This document shows, in pieces, positions 1 through 6,148 of a stretch of 7,492 bases of DNA. Position 1 is the stretch's first letter. Each line of letters opens with the position of its first letter. Where the stretch lies: positions 1-7,492 of the forward strand of contig CAMWMT010000121.1 of assembly GCA_947175375.1 (NCBI GenBank), given 5' to 3'. The stretch comes from an uncultured Clostridiaceae bacterium (GTDB lineage Bacteria; Bacillota; Clostridia; Lachnospirales; Lachnospiraceae). The translations under genes were made by a program, and so were the position numbers. Below the pieces are notes generated by a model, which saw only the letters and a list, made by a program, of their open reading frames with translations, had not been told where the DNA came from and made no database searches.

Positions 1-127
1 AAGCCGACTCACTGTCCGCTCCAATCCACACAGCGCTGCTTATCATACAGCCGGAGCTGGGATTGCATTTTCCGATAATCCCTTTGGCTCCTGTGGCGTT
101 CTGGTAGAAGATTGATAAAGGTCACTT
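1..127. other. Left-edge region with no assignable gene; both strands partly open
   Basis: Between the hybrid kinase stop and the window edge no complete gene is seen. The plus strand has an open frame from the edge (2-112) ending in a double stop TGA-TAA (113-118); its last residues read FSDNPFGSCGVLVED. It could be the end of a convergent gene 12 bp from the kinase stop. The minus strand is also open from just after the kinase stop to the edge, with FYQNATGAKGIIGKC near its beginning, but with no ribosome site before any start. I recognise neither. An imperfect hairpin (stem 59-64 with 77-82, flanked by 49-52 with 86-89) lacks a T-run, so it is not a convincing terminator. An intergenic repeat is another possibility. 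Confidence 0.35.
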
Positions 128-3100
128 TCAGGAATGATTCAGCCAGTGATTCATCCGTTCCAACAGCTGCGGGATATCCAGTGGTTTTGCGATATGCCCG
201 TTCATGCCGGATTCCCTGCTGGCAGCAATGTCTTCCGCACCGACATTGGCAGACAGGGCAAGGATCGGGATGGATTTGGCATCCGTGCGTGGAAGCTTAC
301 GGATGGCGCGTGTAGCTTCGAAGCCATTCATGACAGGCATCTGAATATCCATAAGAATCATATCATAATAATCCTCTGGCATCTCGGCAAAACGCTGTAG
401 TCCTTGGCGGCCGTCGGAAGCACATTCTACCATGGCTCCGATCTCTCCGATCAGTTCCATGGCGATCTCCCGGTTCAGCTCGTTATCTTCCACCAGTAGG
501 ATCCGGCATCCCTGGAAGGAGATATCAGACAGGTCGTCATGGACCGGATCTGGCAGATAGTCTGAATGCTCTGGCGGATTCTGAATCCGCAGGATGATGG
601 TTACCGTAAATCTGGATCCTTTGTTCGACACACTCTTCACACTGATACTTCCGCCCATCATACGCGCGATATTCTGTGCGATGGAAAGACCGAGCCCGAC
701 ACCGTCGACGCTGCTGATCCTGGGATCATCCGCACGGCTGAAAGGCTCAAAGATATGTTGGATGAAGGATTCTTCTATACCAATTCCGTTGTCAGTGAAG
801 ATAAAATCATAAGAACGGCAGCCACATTCTCTGGATTCATGTTCTACGACGGAGATCTCCAGTCTGCCGCCGTCTGGTGTATATTTTACTGCATTACTCA
901 GGATATTCAGGAACATCTGCTGAAGCCGGAGTTGATCGCCCAGAATATTTTCATGCTCTACCTGCAGTGGTTGCATGTGCAGCTGATGATTTTTTTCCTG
1001 AACACCCGGTTCGATGACAGAGACGATTTCCTTCATCAGATCAGACAGGTTCACGGGGTCTGAGTGAAGATGAACGCCGCCGGATTTGATCTGGCTGATA
1101 TCCAGGATCTCATTAAGGGTAGAGAGAAGCTGGAGACTGGCTATGGATGCTTTATTCAGGCAGTCCTGTATCCGTTCCGGGTCATCCACATGGTTCATTG
1201 CAATCTGGATCATCCCCATGATGCCGTTCATCGGAGTGCGGATATTGTGGCTCATGCAGGAGAGAAATTCCTGCTTGGACGCATTGGCATGGTCGGCTGC
1301 TTCGCAGGCCGCCTGCAATGCCAGCTGTTCCCGCATCTCCTTGCGCTTGCTTTCCGAGACATCTTGTGCTGCATAGACGATGGAACGGACTTTTCCGTCT
1401 TCATTAGTCTGAGATAGAATGGCAGTGCCGCGAATCCAACCATAGTCTTCCGGTCTTGTATCAGGATCCTTTGGAAGCTTCCGATAGGCCAGCGTCACAT
1501 AAGGGTGTTTTTTACTCAGAGTCCGGCGTAGATTCTGGATACTCAGAGTGTCCACATATTCCTTCCGGTCATCTGGGTGGATAAAATTCTCAGCATAGAG
1601 TTTCAGCCCGGTTTCATAGTCCATTGCTCCTTCCAGCGCTTCTTCCACTTCCTGCAGCTGTGAAACGCTGCGGAAAATCTGCTGGTCCAGATCAGCATAA
1701 TAGGTGGCGAAGAACATACCTCCCAGTGTACGGATGATATCGGCCTGTTCCTGTTCTTCTTTTCGGCGGAGTTCTTCCTCCTGTTTTTCCCGGGTAATGT
1801 CCCGTCCCAGAATATTAATGGCTACCCGGTTTCCCTGTCTTGAGTAGATGACATGGTCCTCCAGCCACCGTAGCGTCTTTCCTGGCATGCGGTACTGACA
1901 GAGCTCTTCGGAATACTCCTGTGTGTTTGAAGCTTTATGATACAGGTGCTCCGGACTCATGACTTTCTGATAGATCTCCCTGTCTTCCGGACAGACAAAA
2001 GATTCTAATGCTTTGTGGAAAAACTGATGATAGTTCCCGGTAACAGTATTCTGCTTGGAATTTTTTTCATTGATCTGAATTCGTTCATACTGACCGTTTT
2101 CCAGATAGATAGTCGTTAGGACGCTGAACCGGGATTTCAGGATAGCCGCCAGTTGCATGTCTCTGAGAGACAGAGCGTGTTCCTGACGTACACGCTTATC
2201 GACATTCTGCAGGGCCAGGATCGTATAGTTTTTTGCAGAGTGATTCTGACCGAAATATGCGATGACAGCCATATAACGGTATTCGTGATCGTCTTCTCCT
2301 CTCCACTGACAGAGCATATCTGTTTTTTGTGCTGAAGTCTCTCTTATCTGGCGCAGATTTTCAAGGGAGAATGTCTGACAGAATCTGTCCCGATCTGCCG
2401 GATGGATCTGTTTCAGAAGGCGGGTATTCAGAAGTTCATTCCATGGAAGCGACCATGATTTCCAGCCGGTATGCGTATGTCCGTTTTCCCGGACCAGATT
2501 GGTCTCCCCCGTATCCAGATTGATTCCGTATACACCAAAGTTCTGGGTGCCCAAAGTGCCGATGACTTCCTGCACACGGAGGCTGGCTTCGTCCAGTTCC
2601 AGACTTTCCTGCAAGATATCATGAATGTCTTTGATATACATGAAGACAAACTGATCTCCGTTAGCATCGTCGGAATCAGGAACCAGTTCCATCAGATTCC
2701 ATCGAAAACCTTCTTCCGAACGCCTGCGGTAGCAGCAGGTCATGATCTCCGGTCGGGTATTTAAAGTATTTATAATATGCTCCGGACGGGTAAACGATAT
2801 GAAATTGTTCATATCGTCCGGATGGATCCCGCCGCTGTAAATGAATTGTCCAAGCCAGCTGGAAAAAATGTCAGTGCCATATCCGATGACCCGGTCTTCC
2901 GGTCTCATCTTTATGATCTCATAACGGTCTTTTGTGAGGTTGACCCGAAGGATCTTATGATAGGTATGGCTGATCATCTGTATGTGAGGAGATACCGTGA
3001 TGATGAAAGCCGGGATATTCTGCTCCCACAGAGTCCGGACAGCCACGATATCCACCATCTCTCCAAAATAAGTATTGTAGCAGAGGGACTGATTCTCCTG

Positions 3101-3304
3101 CTTCGCCCCGATCGTCAGAAGCGGGCAGTTTGCACAGGAATGATTTCCCATTATCTCCTGACAGGTCAACCCTGTTTGAACATGGGGTACGACTTCCTGT
3201 ACCCTCTTGTTGTAAAACAGAATCTCGTGATTATCTTCCCGGATGATAAAGATACCGGTTGTGGGTACCGCATTTATTATTTTCTCGTAGTCATTCCTGT
3301 TCAT
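128..3304 (-). CDS. Cytoplasmic multi-PAS hybrid sensor histidine kinase with C-terminal receiver
   Basis: Soluble hybrid kinase of 1058 residues with no signal peptide or membrane helix. Start ATG with AAAAGG 7 nt upstream (3317-3312). Module 1 (about 1-110) is PAS-like and carries Cys48, Cys57 and Cys60 (HSCANCP). Modules 2-5 are PAS-like, about 115-230, 245-370, 385-505 and 522-650. Each carries an (H/C)P-x-D motif, IHPDD (160), IHPADR (300), VCPEDR (437) and IHPDDR (575), with a period near 138 residues. Charged coiled-coil linkers lie at about 503-522 and 650-680. HisKA has His686 in SHNIRTPMN, with Asn where Asp/Glu is usual. The HATPase N-box is LNILSNAVKY, G1 DNGIGIE (838-844), G2 GVGLGLS (868-874). 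The receiver (about 932-1054) has acidic residues Glu939/Asp940, phospho-acceptor Asp986, Ser1018 and Lys1040. No HPt domain or output domain is present, so a separate phosphotransfer partner is expected. It has its own promoter; no functional tie to the transporter is shown. Ligands are unknown. Confidence 0.95.
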   Translation of the reverse strand: MNRNDYEKIINAVPTTGIFIIREDNHEILFYNKRVQEVVPHVQTGLTCQEIMGNHSCANCPLLTIGAKQENQSLCYNTYFGEMVDIVAVRTLWEQNIPAFIITVSPHIQMISHTYHKILRVNLTKDRYEIIKMRPEDRVIGYGTDIFSSWLGQFIYSGGIHPDDMNNFISFTRPEHIINTLNTRPEIMTCCYRRRSEEGFRWNLMELVPDSDDANGDQFVFMYIKDIHDILQESLELDEASLRVQEVIGTLGTQNFGVYGINLDTGETNLVRENGHTHTGWKSWSLPWNELLNTRLLKQIHPADRDRFCQTFSLENLRQIRETSAQKTDMLCQWRGEDDHEYRYMAVIAYFGQNHSAKNYTILALQNVDKRVRQEHALSLRDMQLAAILKSRFSVLTTIYLENGQYERIQINEKNSKQNTVTGNYHQFFHKALESFVCPEDREIYQKVMSPEHLYHKASNTQEYSEELCQYRMPGKTLRWLEDHVIYSRQGNRVAINILGRDITREKQEEELRRKEEQEQADIIRTLGGMFFATYYADLDQQIFRSVSQLQEVEEALEGAMDYETGLKLYAENFIHPDDRKEYVDTLSIQNLRRTLSKKHPYVTLAYRKLPKDPDTRPEDYGWIRGTAILSQTNEDGKVRSIVYAAQDVSESKRKEMREQLALQAACEAADHANASKQEFLSCMSHNIRTPMNGIMGMIQIAMNHVDDPERIQDCLNKASIASLQLLSTLNEILDISQIKSGGVHLHSDPVNLSDLMKEIVSVIEPGVQEKNHQLHMQPLQVEHENILGDQLRLQQMFLNILSNAVKYTPDGGRLEISVVEHESRECGCRSYDFIFTDNGIGIEESFIQHIFEPFSRADDPRISSVDGVGLGLSIAQNIARMMGGSISVKSVSNKGSRFTVTIILRIQNPPEHSDYLPDPVHDDLSDISFQGCRILLVEDNELNREIAMELIGEIGAMVECASDGRQGLQRFAEMPEDYYDMILMDIQMPVMNGFEATRAIRKLPRTDAKSIPILALSANVGAEDIAASRESGMNGHIAKPLDIPQLLERMNHWLNHS

Positions 3305-3364
3305 AGTCTTACCTTTTACCTGTCCTTATCTGGATACTTTCATACATTTATGCCATTCAAATCC

Positions 3365-3393
3365 ATTATAGCACACTTTTGGACGCTTGTCAT
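3365..3393 (-). promoter_or_regulatory. Sigma-A-type promoter of the hybrid kinase gene, extended -10
   Basis: On the minus strand ATGACA (3393-3388; five of six matches to TTGACA) and a perfect TATAAT (3370-3365) are separated by exactly 17 bp. TGC directly before TATAAT gives an extended -10. Initiation about 7 nt downstream would leave a leader of roughly 50 nt before the ATG at 3304. A short inverted repeat, AGATT-CCTTGC-AATCT (3394-3409), touches the upstream edge of the -35 and could be an operator. No terminator separates this promoter from the permease gene, so read-through from the transporter operon is also possible. Confidence 0.8.
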
Positions 3394-3459
3394 AGATTCC
3401 TTGCAATCTGGCAGTTGTATTTGTAAAAATCATTCCATGCCCAGACAGGTACAGACGAA

Positions 3460-4290
3460 TCAGCCGCGCTTTTGTGTCCTTCCGGGGTTTCGCGCTCCGC
3501 GTCGTCGTCCTTTTGACTTTTTAGGCTGATGTGGTTTCAGATCCGAATGCCGTCCGGAAATGGTCAAAAGGAAAATAGTGAATACTATTACAGACATAAT
3601 TCCTGCCATTGCCAGCAGTATATTCGGAGATGACGTGGCGCCGTTATATTTGCTCATATCAAAGCCGGCCAGGATCAGCGCGGACGAAAAAGGATAGGCG
3701 CTGAGAAGTACGCCGCCTTTGAAGAACAGCATACTGTATCCAAGGAAAAAAGTGAAGATGGAGCCGCCCAGGTACGCGCCCCGGAATTGTCCGAAGACCA
3801 GGATCATCGGCATACAGACAAGATAAGTAGTAAATGCCGCTTTAATGATCTGTGTACTGCCTGAAAACAGAAGCTCCGGTGTCAGACCTGGAAGTCCGGC
3901 CACACTCCCTGTCAGCAGGGTCACACAGACGCTGTATATGCCGAATACGAGAGAGAGTAGTCCTGTGACCAACAGTTTCGCACCCAGCAGCTTTGGCATG
4001 GATACCGGTACGGTAACAATATTTTTCAGAATATCACCTGCCATCTCCCGATCGATAAACCATCCGCCGATCATCACCAGAGAGATCGGCAGAAACATCT
4101 GGGAATTGCCCCAGACGACATTGGCAAAGAGGTGCGTAAAGTCATAATTTGCGTCCCGGTATTCCGGAGCCATAATGAGTTGGGTTCCATATTGTACCAC
4201 TGGACACAATGCCAGAGCCACGATCCCTACCAGAAGGATCTGGCATCGACGCATCTTGAGCCATTCGGCTCGTATCAAATTCCATATCAT
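3460..4290 (-). CDS. ABC-2 type permease, lantibiotic-immunity family, second subunit with basic C-terminal tail
   Basis: Second membrane subunit, 276 residues, starting at ATG with AGGAG about 10 nt upstream (4305-4301). It is a divergent paralogue of the first permease: basic start IRAEWLKMRR, about six membrane helices (near 18-36, 60-80, 103-127, 148-168, 172-192, 223-245), and the matching cytoplasmic motif REMAGDILKNIVTVPVS (81-97). Two unequal permeases plus one ATPase give the LanFEG-like architecture. It lies 60 nt after the first permease with no convincing separate promoter, so it belongs to the same operon. After the last helix, about 30 residues form a strongly basic tail (KKSKGRRRGAR, then TQKRG) that should lie in the cytoplasm. 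I do not recall this tail as standard for the family. It could be a natural extension or the result of a changed reading frame near the end. No terminator is seen after the gene. Confidence 0.9.
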   Translation of the reverse strand: MIWNLIRAEWLKMRRCQILLVGIVALALCPVVQYGTQLIMAPEYRDANYDFTHLFANVVWGNSQMFLPISLVMIGGWFIDREMAGDILKNIVTVPVSMPKLLGAKLLVTGLLSLVFGIYSVCVTLLTGSVAGLPGLTPELLFSGSTQIIKAAFTTYLVCMPMILVFGQFRGAYLGGSIFTFFLGYSMLFFKGGVLLSAYPFSSALILAGFDMSKYNGATSSPNILLAMAGIMSVIVFTIFLLTISGRHSDLKPHQPKKSKGRRRGARNPGRTQKRG

Positions 4291-4350
4291 GATATAATCA
4301 CTCCTGTTATGATTTTATCTCTGTCGTTCCTAATTCTGGCAGATGCTGTT

Positions 4351-5145
4351 TTACACTTCCTGCCGCTTATAGATGAAGGCGATGAGCGACAGAAACACAA
4401 TGGCTTCCATGGCGGTTACGCCAAATGCCTGCGTATTGCTTAAAAAATACGGGTGGATCCGTTCAAGCAGCGCGGTCAGTTCTGCGCCTGCATTGCTGTG
4501 GTCATAAAATTGGAAGAACCATCGAAAGGACAGCGGTCCCGGCAGTAGCGTTCCGGCATTGAAGCCAAAGGGCTGCATAATAAAGAAATCGTTGATAGAA
4601 AACATATAATTTATGAGTGTATAAAAAAAGGTGATGATGACGGATATGATATAACTTTTGTTGAAAGCGACCACCAGCAACACACAGGGGAGTGCTCCAG
4701 CCCACATGATAAGGCTTTCGCCCAGTCCCACAAAGAACAGGTGCCAAAAGCCTGCAGGCTCCCAGCCCTGAAAAAGCACGATGACAAGACTCAAAAGTCC
4801 TCCCGCTGCCATAAACAGTACAGAAAAAATCAGCAGTACCAGCATCTTGGCGATGGCGAGACGTGCTTTGTCCACCGGTATGGTCCGCAGGTTTTTTAGC
4901 GTGTCATTGTCCTGTTCCTCGAATAGCAGATTAGATGCCAGAATGATTACTGCAGGTATCAGCAAAAGGTAGGCGCTCATCTGGAACAGACAAGACATGA
5001 TTTCTTCTGTGGCCTGTGCGCCGGTCTGTGCATTCGATGGCAGAAAAGAAAATCCCAGGGGCATCATGACGGACAGCAGTGCAGAAATAAAAAACAAAGG
5101 TTTTCTCCGCAGCTTGAGAAATTCGCAGAAGATCAGCCTAAGCAA
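4351..5145 (-). CDS. ABC-2 type permease, lantibiotic-immunity (LanE/LanG, BcrB-like) family, first subunit
   Basis: Membrane subunit of the exporter, 264 residues from the preferred TTG (267 if the upstream GTG at 5154 is used). It starts with the cytoplasmic, basic segment LIFCEFLKLRRK typical of this family, then about six membrane helices (in GTG-based numbering near 19-37, 57-77, 105-128, 141-162, 168-186 and 247-263). Between helices 2 and 3 lies the cytoplasmic stretch EEQDNDTLKNLRTIPVDKA (79-97), the E..D-LKN-x3-IPV motif shared by peptide-resistance permeases; it probably contacts the ATPase. The large loop after helix 5 (187-246) is rich in Phe, Pro and Gly and may face outside. The start overlaps the ATPase end by 8 nt, indicating translational coupling. 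At about 265 residues it is far shorter than BceB permeases (about 650), which excludes the Bce class. Confidence 0.9.
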   Translation of the reverse strand: MLRLIFCEFLKLRRKPLFFISALLSVMMPLGFSFLPSNAQTGAQATEEIMSCLFQMSAYLLLIPAVIILASNLLFEEQDNDTLKNLRTIPVDKARLAIAKMLVLLIFSVLFMAAGGLLSLVIVLFQGWEPAGFWHLFFVGLGESLIMWAGALPCVLLVVAFNKSYIISVIITFFYTLINYMFSINDFFIMQPFGFNAGTLLPGPLSFRWFFQFYDHSNAGAELTALLERIHPYFLSNTQAFGVTAMEAIVFLSLIAFIYKRQEV

Positions 5146-6061
5146 TACCTTCACCCCCTGTTACACGTTTGAAGTAATCTTCCAGACTTTCTTCACAGGT
5201 ATGGGCTTCTGATACAACTAGTCCGTTTTTTACGAAAGCAGTGACGATCGCTCCCACCGGTAGGTTCAGGTCATGCAGTCGCAGATCATGATCATCCTGT
5301 ACGATGAACTGTTTTTCATGAAATGCTTGTTCCAGGATCGTTGCTGCACGCGCAGTGTCAGAGACGACAAAACGGATATATTTACTGCTTTTTTCTTCCA
5401 ATTTTTCAAGGCTCTCTTCCTCCAGCAGGACTCCGTGGTCGATGATTCCGATATCGTCAGCCAGCAGCGCGATTTCTGATAGGATGTGGCTGGATATGAG
5501 GATTGTCTTTCCTTTGGAAGTGCACAGGTCCCGGATAAAGGAACGCACTTCCGCGATTCCGATGGGATCCAGGCCATTGATGGGCTCATCCAGAATTAGA
5601 AGTTCAGGGTCATGCATGATTGCAAGAGCGATGGCAAGTCTCTGTTTCATGCCAAGGGAATACTGTGCAAACAGCTTTTTGTCCTTATAGGGCAGGCCGA
5701 CCAGCTCCAGGGCGTCCTTGATGGCATGCTGGCTTGGGATGCCCCGCAGGATTGCGAAGATACGCAGATTTTCCGTGCCGGTTAAATTGGGATAGAAGCC
5801 GGGAGATTCAATCAGGCTTCCAATACGAGGGAGCAGTTTTTTCTCATTTCCCGCTAATGGTCTTCCCCAGATCTTTATTTCCCCGGAAGTAGGGCGCGTA
5901 AGCCCCAGCAGCATCTTCATGGTGGTGGTCTTACCGGCGCCGTTTCTGCCCAGCAGGCCGTAGATACGCCCCTTCCGGACGTGAAGATTCAAGTTCGCAA
6001 CACTTTTCTGTGTGCCGTACAGCTTGGTAAGATGTTTTGTTTCGATCATGTATTTGCTCAC
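5138..6061 (-). CDS. ABC transporter ATP-binding protein, BcrA/LanF (lantibiotic or bacitracin resistance) type
   Basis: Cytoplasmic ATPase subunit of an ABC-2 exporter, 307 residues from a GTG start, the usual size for BcrA/LanF proteins. Walker A is GRNGAGKTT (38-46). The Q-loop position reads GSLIESPGFY with Glu85 instead of Gln, the E-loop known from LanF immunity ATPases. The ABC signature is YSLGMKQR (134-141), Walker B is LLILDEP (154-160) with Glu159, the D-loop is NGLDP (162-166) and the switch His is 192. A C-terminal domain (about 210-307) ends with ESLEDYF, also seen in BcrA-like proteins. From memory, the start LTKLYGTQKSV also resembles BcrA; no alignment was run. It is the first gene after the 11-bp repeats, and its end overlaps the first permease, so the subunits are probably made together. 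The substrate is likely a peptide antibiotic or a lipid-II-bound compound; which one cannot be read from the sequence. Confidence 0.96.
   Translation of the reverse strand: MSKYMIETKHLTKLYGTQKSVANLNLHVRKGRIYGLLGRNGAGKTTTMKMLLGLTRPTSGEIKIWGRPLAGNEKKLLPRIGSLIESPGFYPNLTGTENLRIFAILRGIPSQHAIKDALELVGLPYKDKKLFAQYSLGMKQRLAIALAIMHDPELLILDEPINGLDPIGIAEVRSFIRDLCTSKGKTILISSHILSEIALLADDIGIIDHGVLLEEESLEKLEEKSSKYIRFVVSDTARAATILEQAFHEKQFIVQDDHDLRLHDLNLPVGAIVTAFVKNGLVVSEAHTCEESLEDYFKRVTGGEGIA
5151..5158 (-). promoter_or_regulatory. Ribosome binding site of the first permease, inside the ATPase gene
   Basis: GGGGGTGA on the minus strand differs from the ideal GGAGGTGA at one base, which can still wobble-pair. 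Its G-run ends 8 nt before a TTG at 5145-5143, the same spacing as at the kinase and ATPase starts. An in-frame GTG at 5154-5152 lies within this site and has no ribosome site of its own, so the TTG is preferred. Confidence 0.55.
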
Positions 6062-6069
6062 ATGTAAAA

Positions 6070-6075
6070 CCTCCT
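6070..6075 (-). promoter_or_regulatory. Ribosome binding site of the ABC ATPase gene
   Basis: AGGAGG on the minus strand lies 8 nt before GTG (6061-6059), which opens the ATPase frame. The longer frame back to an ATG at 6115 would run through the operator and promoter and lacks a ribosome site, so it is rejected. An ATG at 6063-6061 overlaps the GTG but is followed at once by TGA. Confidence 0.75.
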
Positions 6076-6092
6076 GTTTGTTTCTGCAAATG

Positions 6093-6103
6093 ATTTTATC
6101 ATA
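6093..6103 (-). promoter_or_regulatory. Candidate -10 region of the ABC transporter operon
   Basis: Two overlapping -10-like hexamers occur on the minus strand, TATGAT (6103-6098) and TAAAAT (6098-6093), each five of six matches to TATAAT. No good -35 lies 16-18 bp upstream; that space is filled by the 11-bp repeats. A poor -35 replaced by an operator is typical of an activator-dependent promoter. Which hexamer is used cannot be told from sequence. The region also overlaps a 13-bp dyad, ATGAT-TTT-ATCAT on the plus strand (6090-6102). Confidence 0.55.
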
Positions 6104-6146
6104 TGAACCTTGCATGAACCTTACACAAATCTTGCATTAACCTTGC
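6103..6146 (-). repeat. Four tandem 11-bp direct repeats, probable response-regulator operator
   Basis: Read on the minus strand, four consecutive 11-mers follow one another without gaps, starting 2 bp after the kinase stop codon: GCAAGGTTAAT, GCAAGATTTGT, GTAAGGTTCAT and GCAAGGTTCAT. The consensus is GCAAGGTTCAT. The 11-bp period places each copy on about the same helical face, the arrangement OmpR/PhoB-family regulators bind as head-to-tail dimers. The array runs directly into the candidate -10 at 6093-6103, ahead of the ABC transporter operon, so it very likely controls that operon. The repeat pattern is seen directly; the identity of the binding protein is inferred from the adjacent regulator gene. 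Confidence 0.85.
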
Positions 6147-6148
6147 AA

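Noticed and set aside
49..89. Possible intrinsic terminator after the hybrid kinase
   Set aside because: The hairpin is interrupted, has a 12-nt loop and is not followed by a T-run on either strand.
566..1063. Plus-strand open frame of 165 codons opposite the kinase catalytic domain
   Set aside because: It is a shadow of the HATPase region, whose minus-strand frame has intact N, G1 and G2 boxes; the product has no recognisable features.
3399..3408. CCTTGCAATC, identical to ten bases at the edge of the 11-bp repeat array (6141-6150)
   Set aside because: There are no further copies at 11-bp spacing around it. It is better described as part of the small inverted repeat at 3394-3409, so a second regulator site cannot be claimed.
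3412..3459. Terminator between the second permease and the hybrid kinase
   Set aside because: I found no GC-rich stem followed by a T-run in this gap, so read-through cannot be excluded and no terminator is annotated.
2777..3529. Plus-strand open frame of 250 codons
   Set aside because: It runs antisense across the hybrid kinase start, its promoter and the end of the second permease. It has no ribosome site and no recognisable domain, and the minus-strand frames there carry clear family motifs.
3460..6061. Bce-type transporter (BceAB/PsdAB) classification
   Set aside because: Bce permeases are about 650 residues with a large extracellular domain. Here two permeases of about 265-276 residues and an E-loop ATPase fit the BcrA/LanFEG class.
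6062..6115. N-terminal extension of the ATPase to an ATG at 6115
   Set aside because: It would place coding sequence over the repeats, the -10 and the ribosome site, and it lacks a ribosome site of its own. The GTG at 6061 gives the normal family N-terminus.
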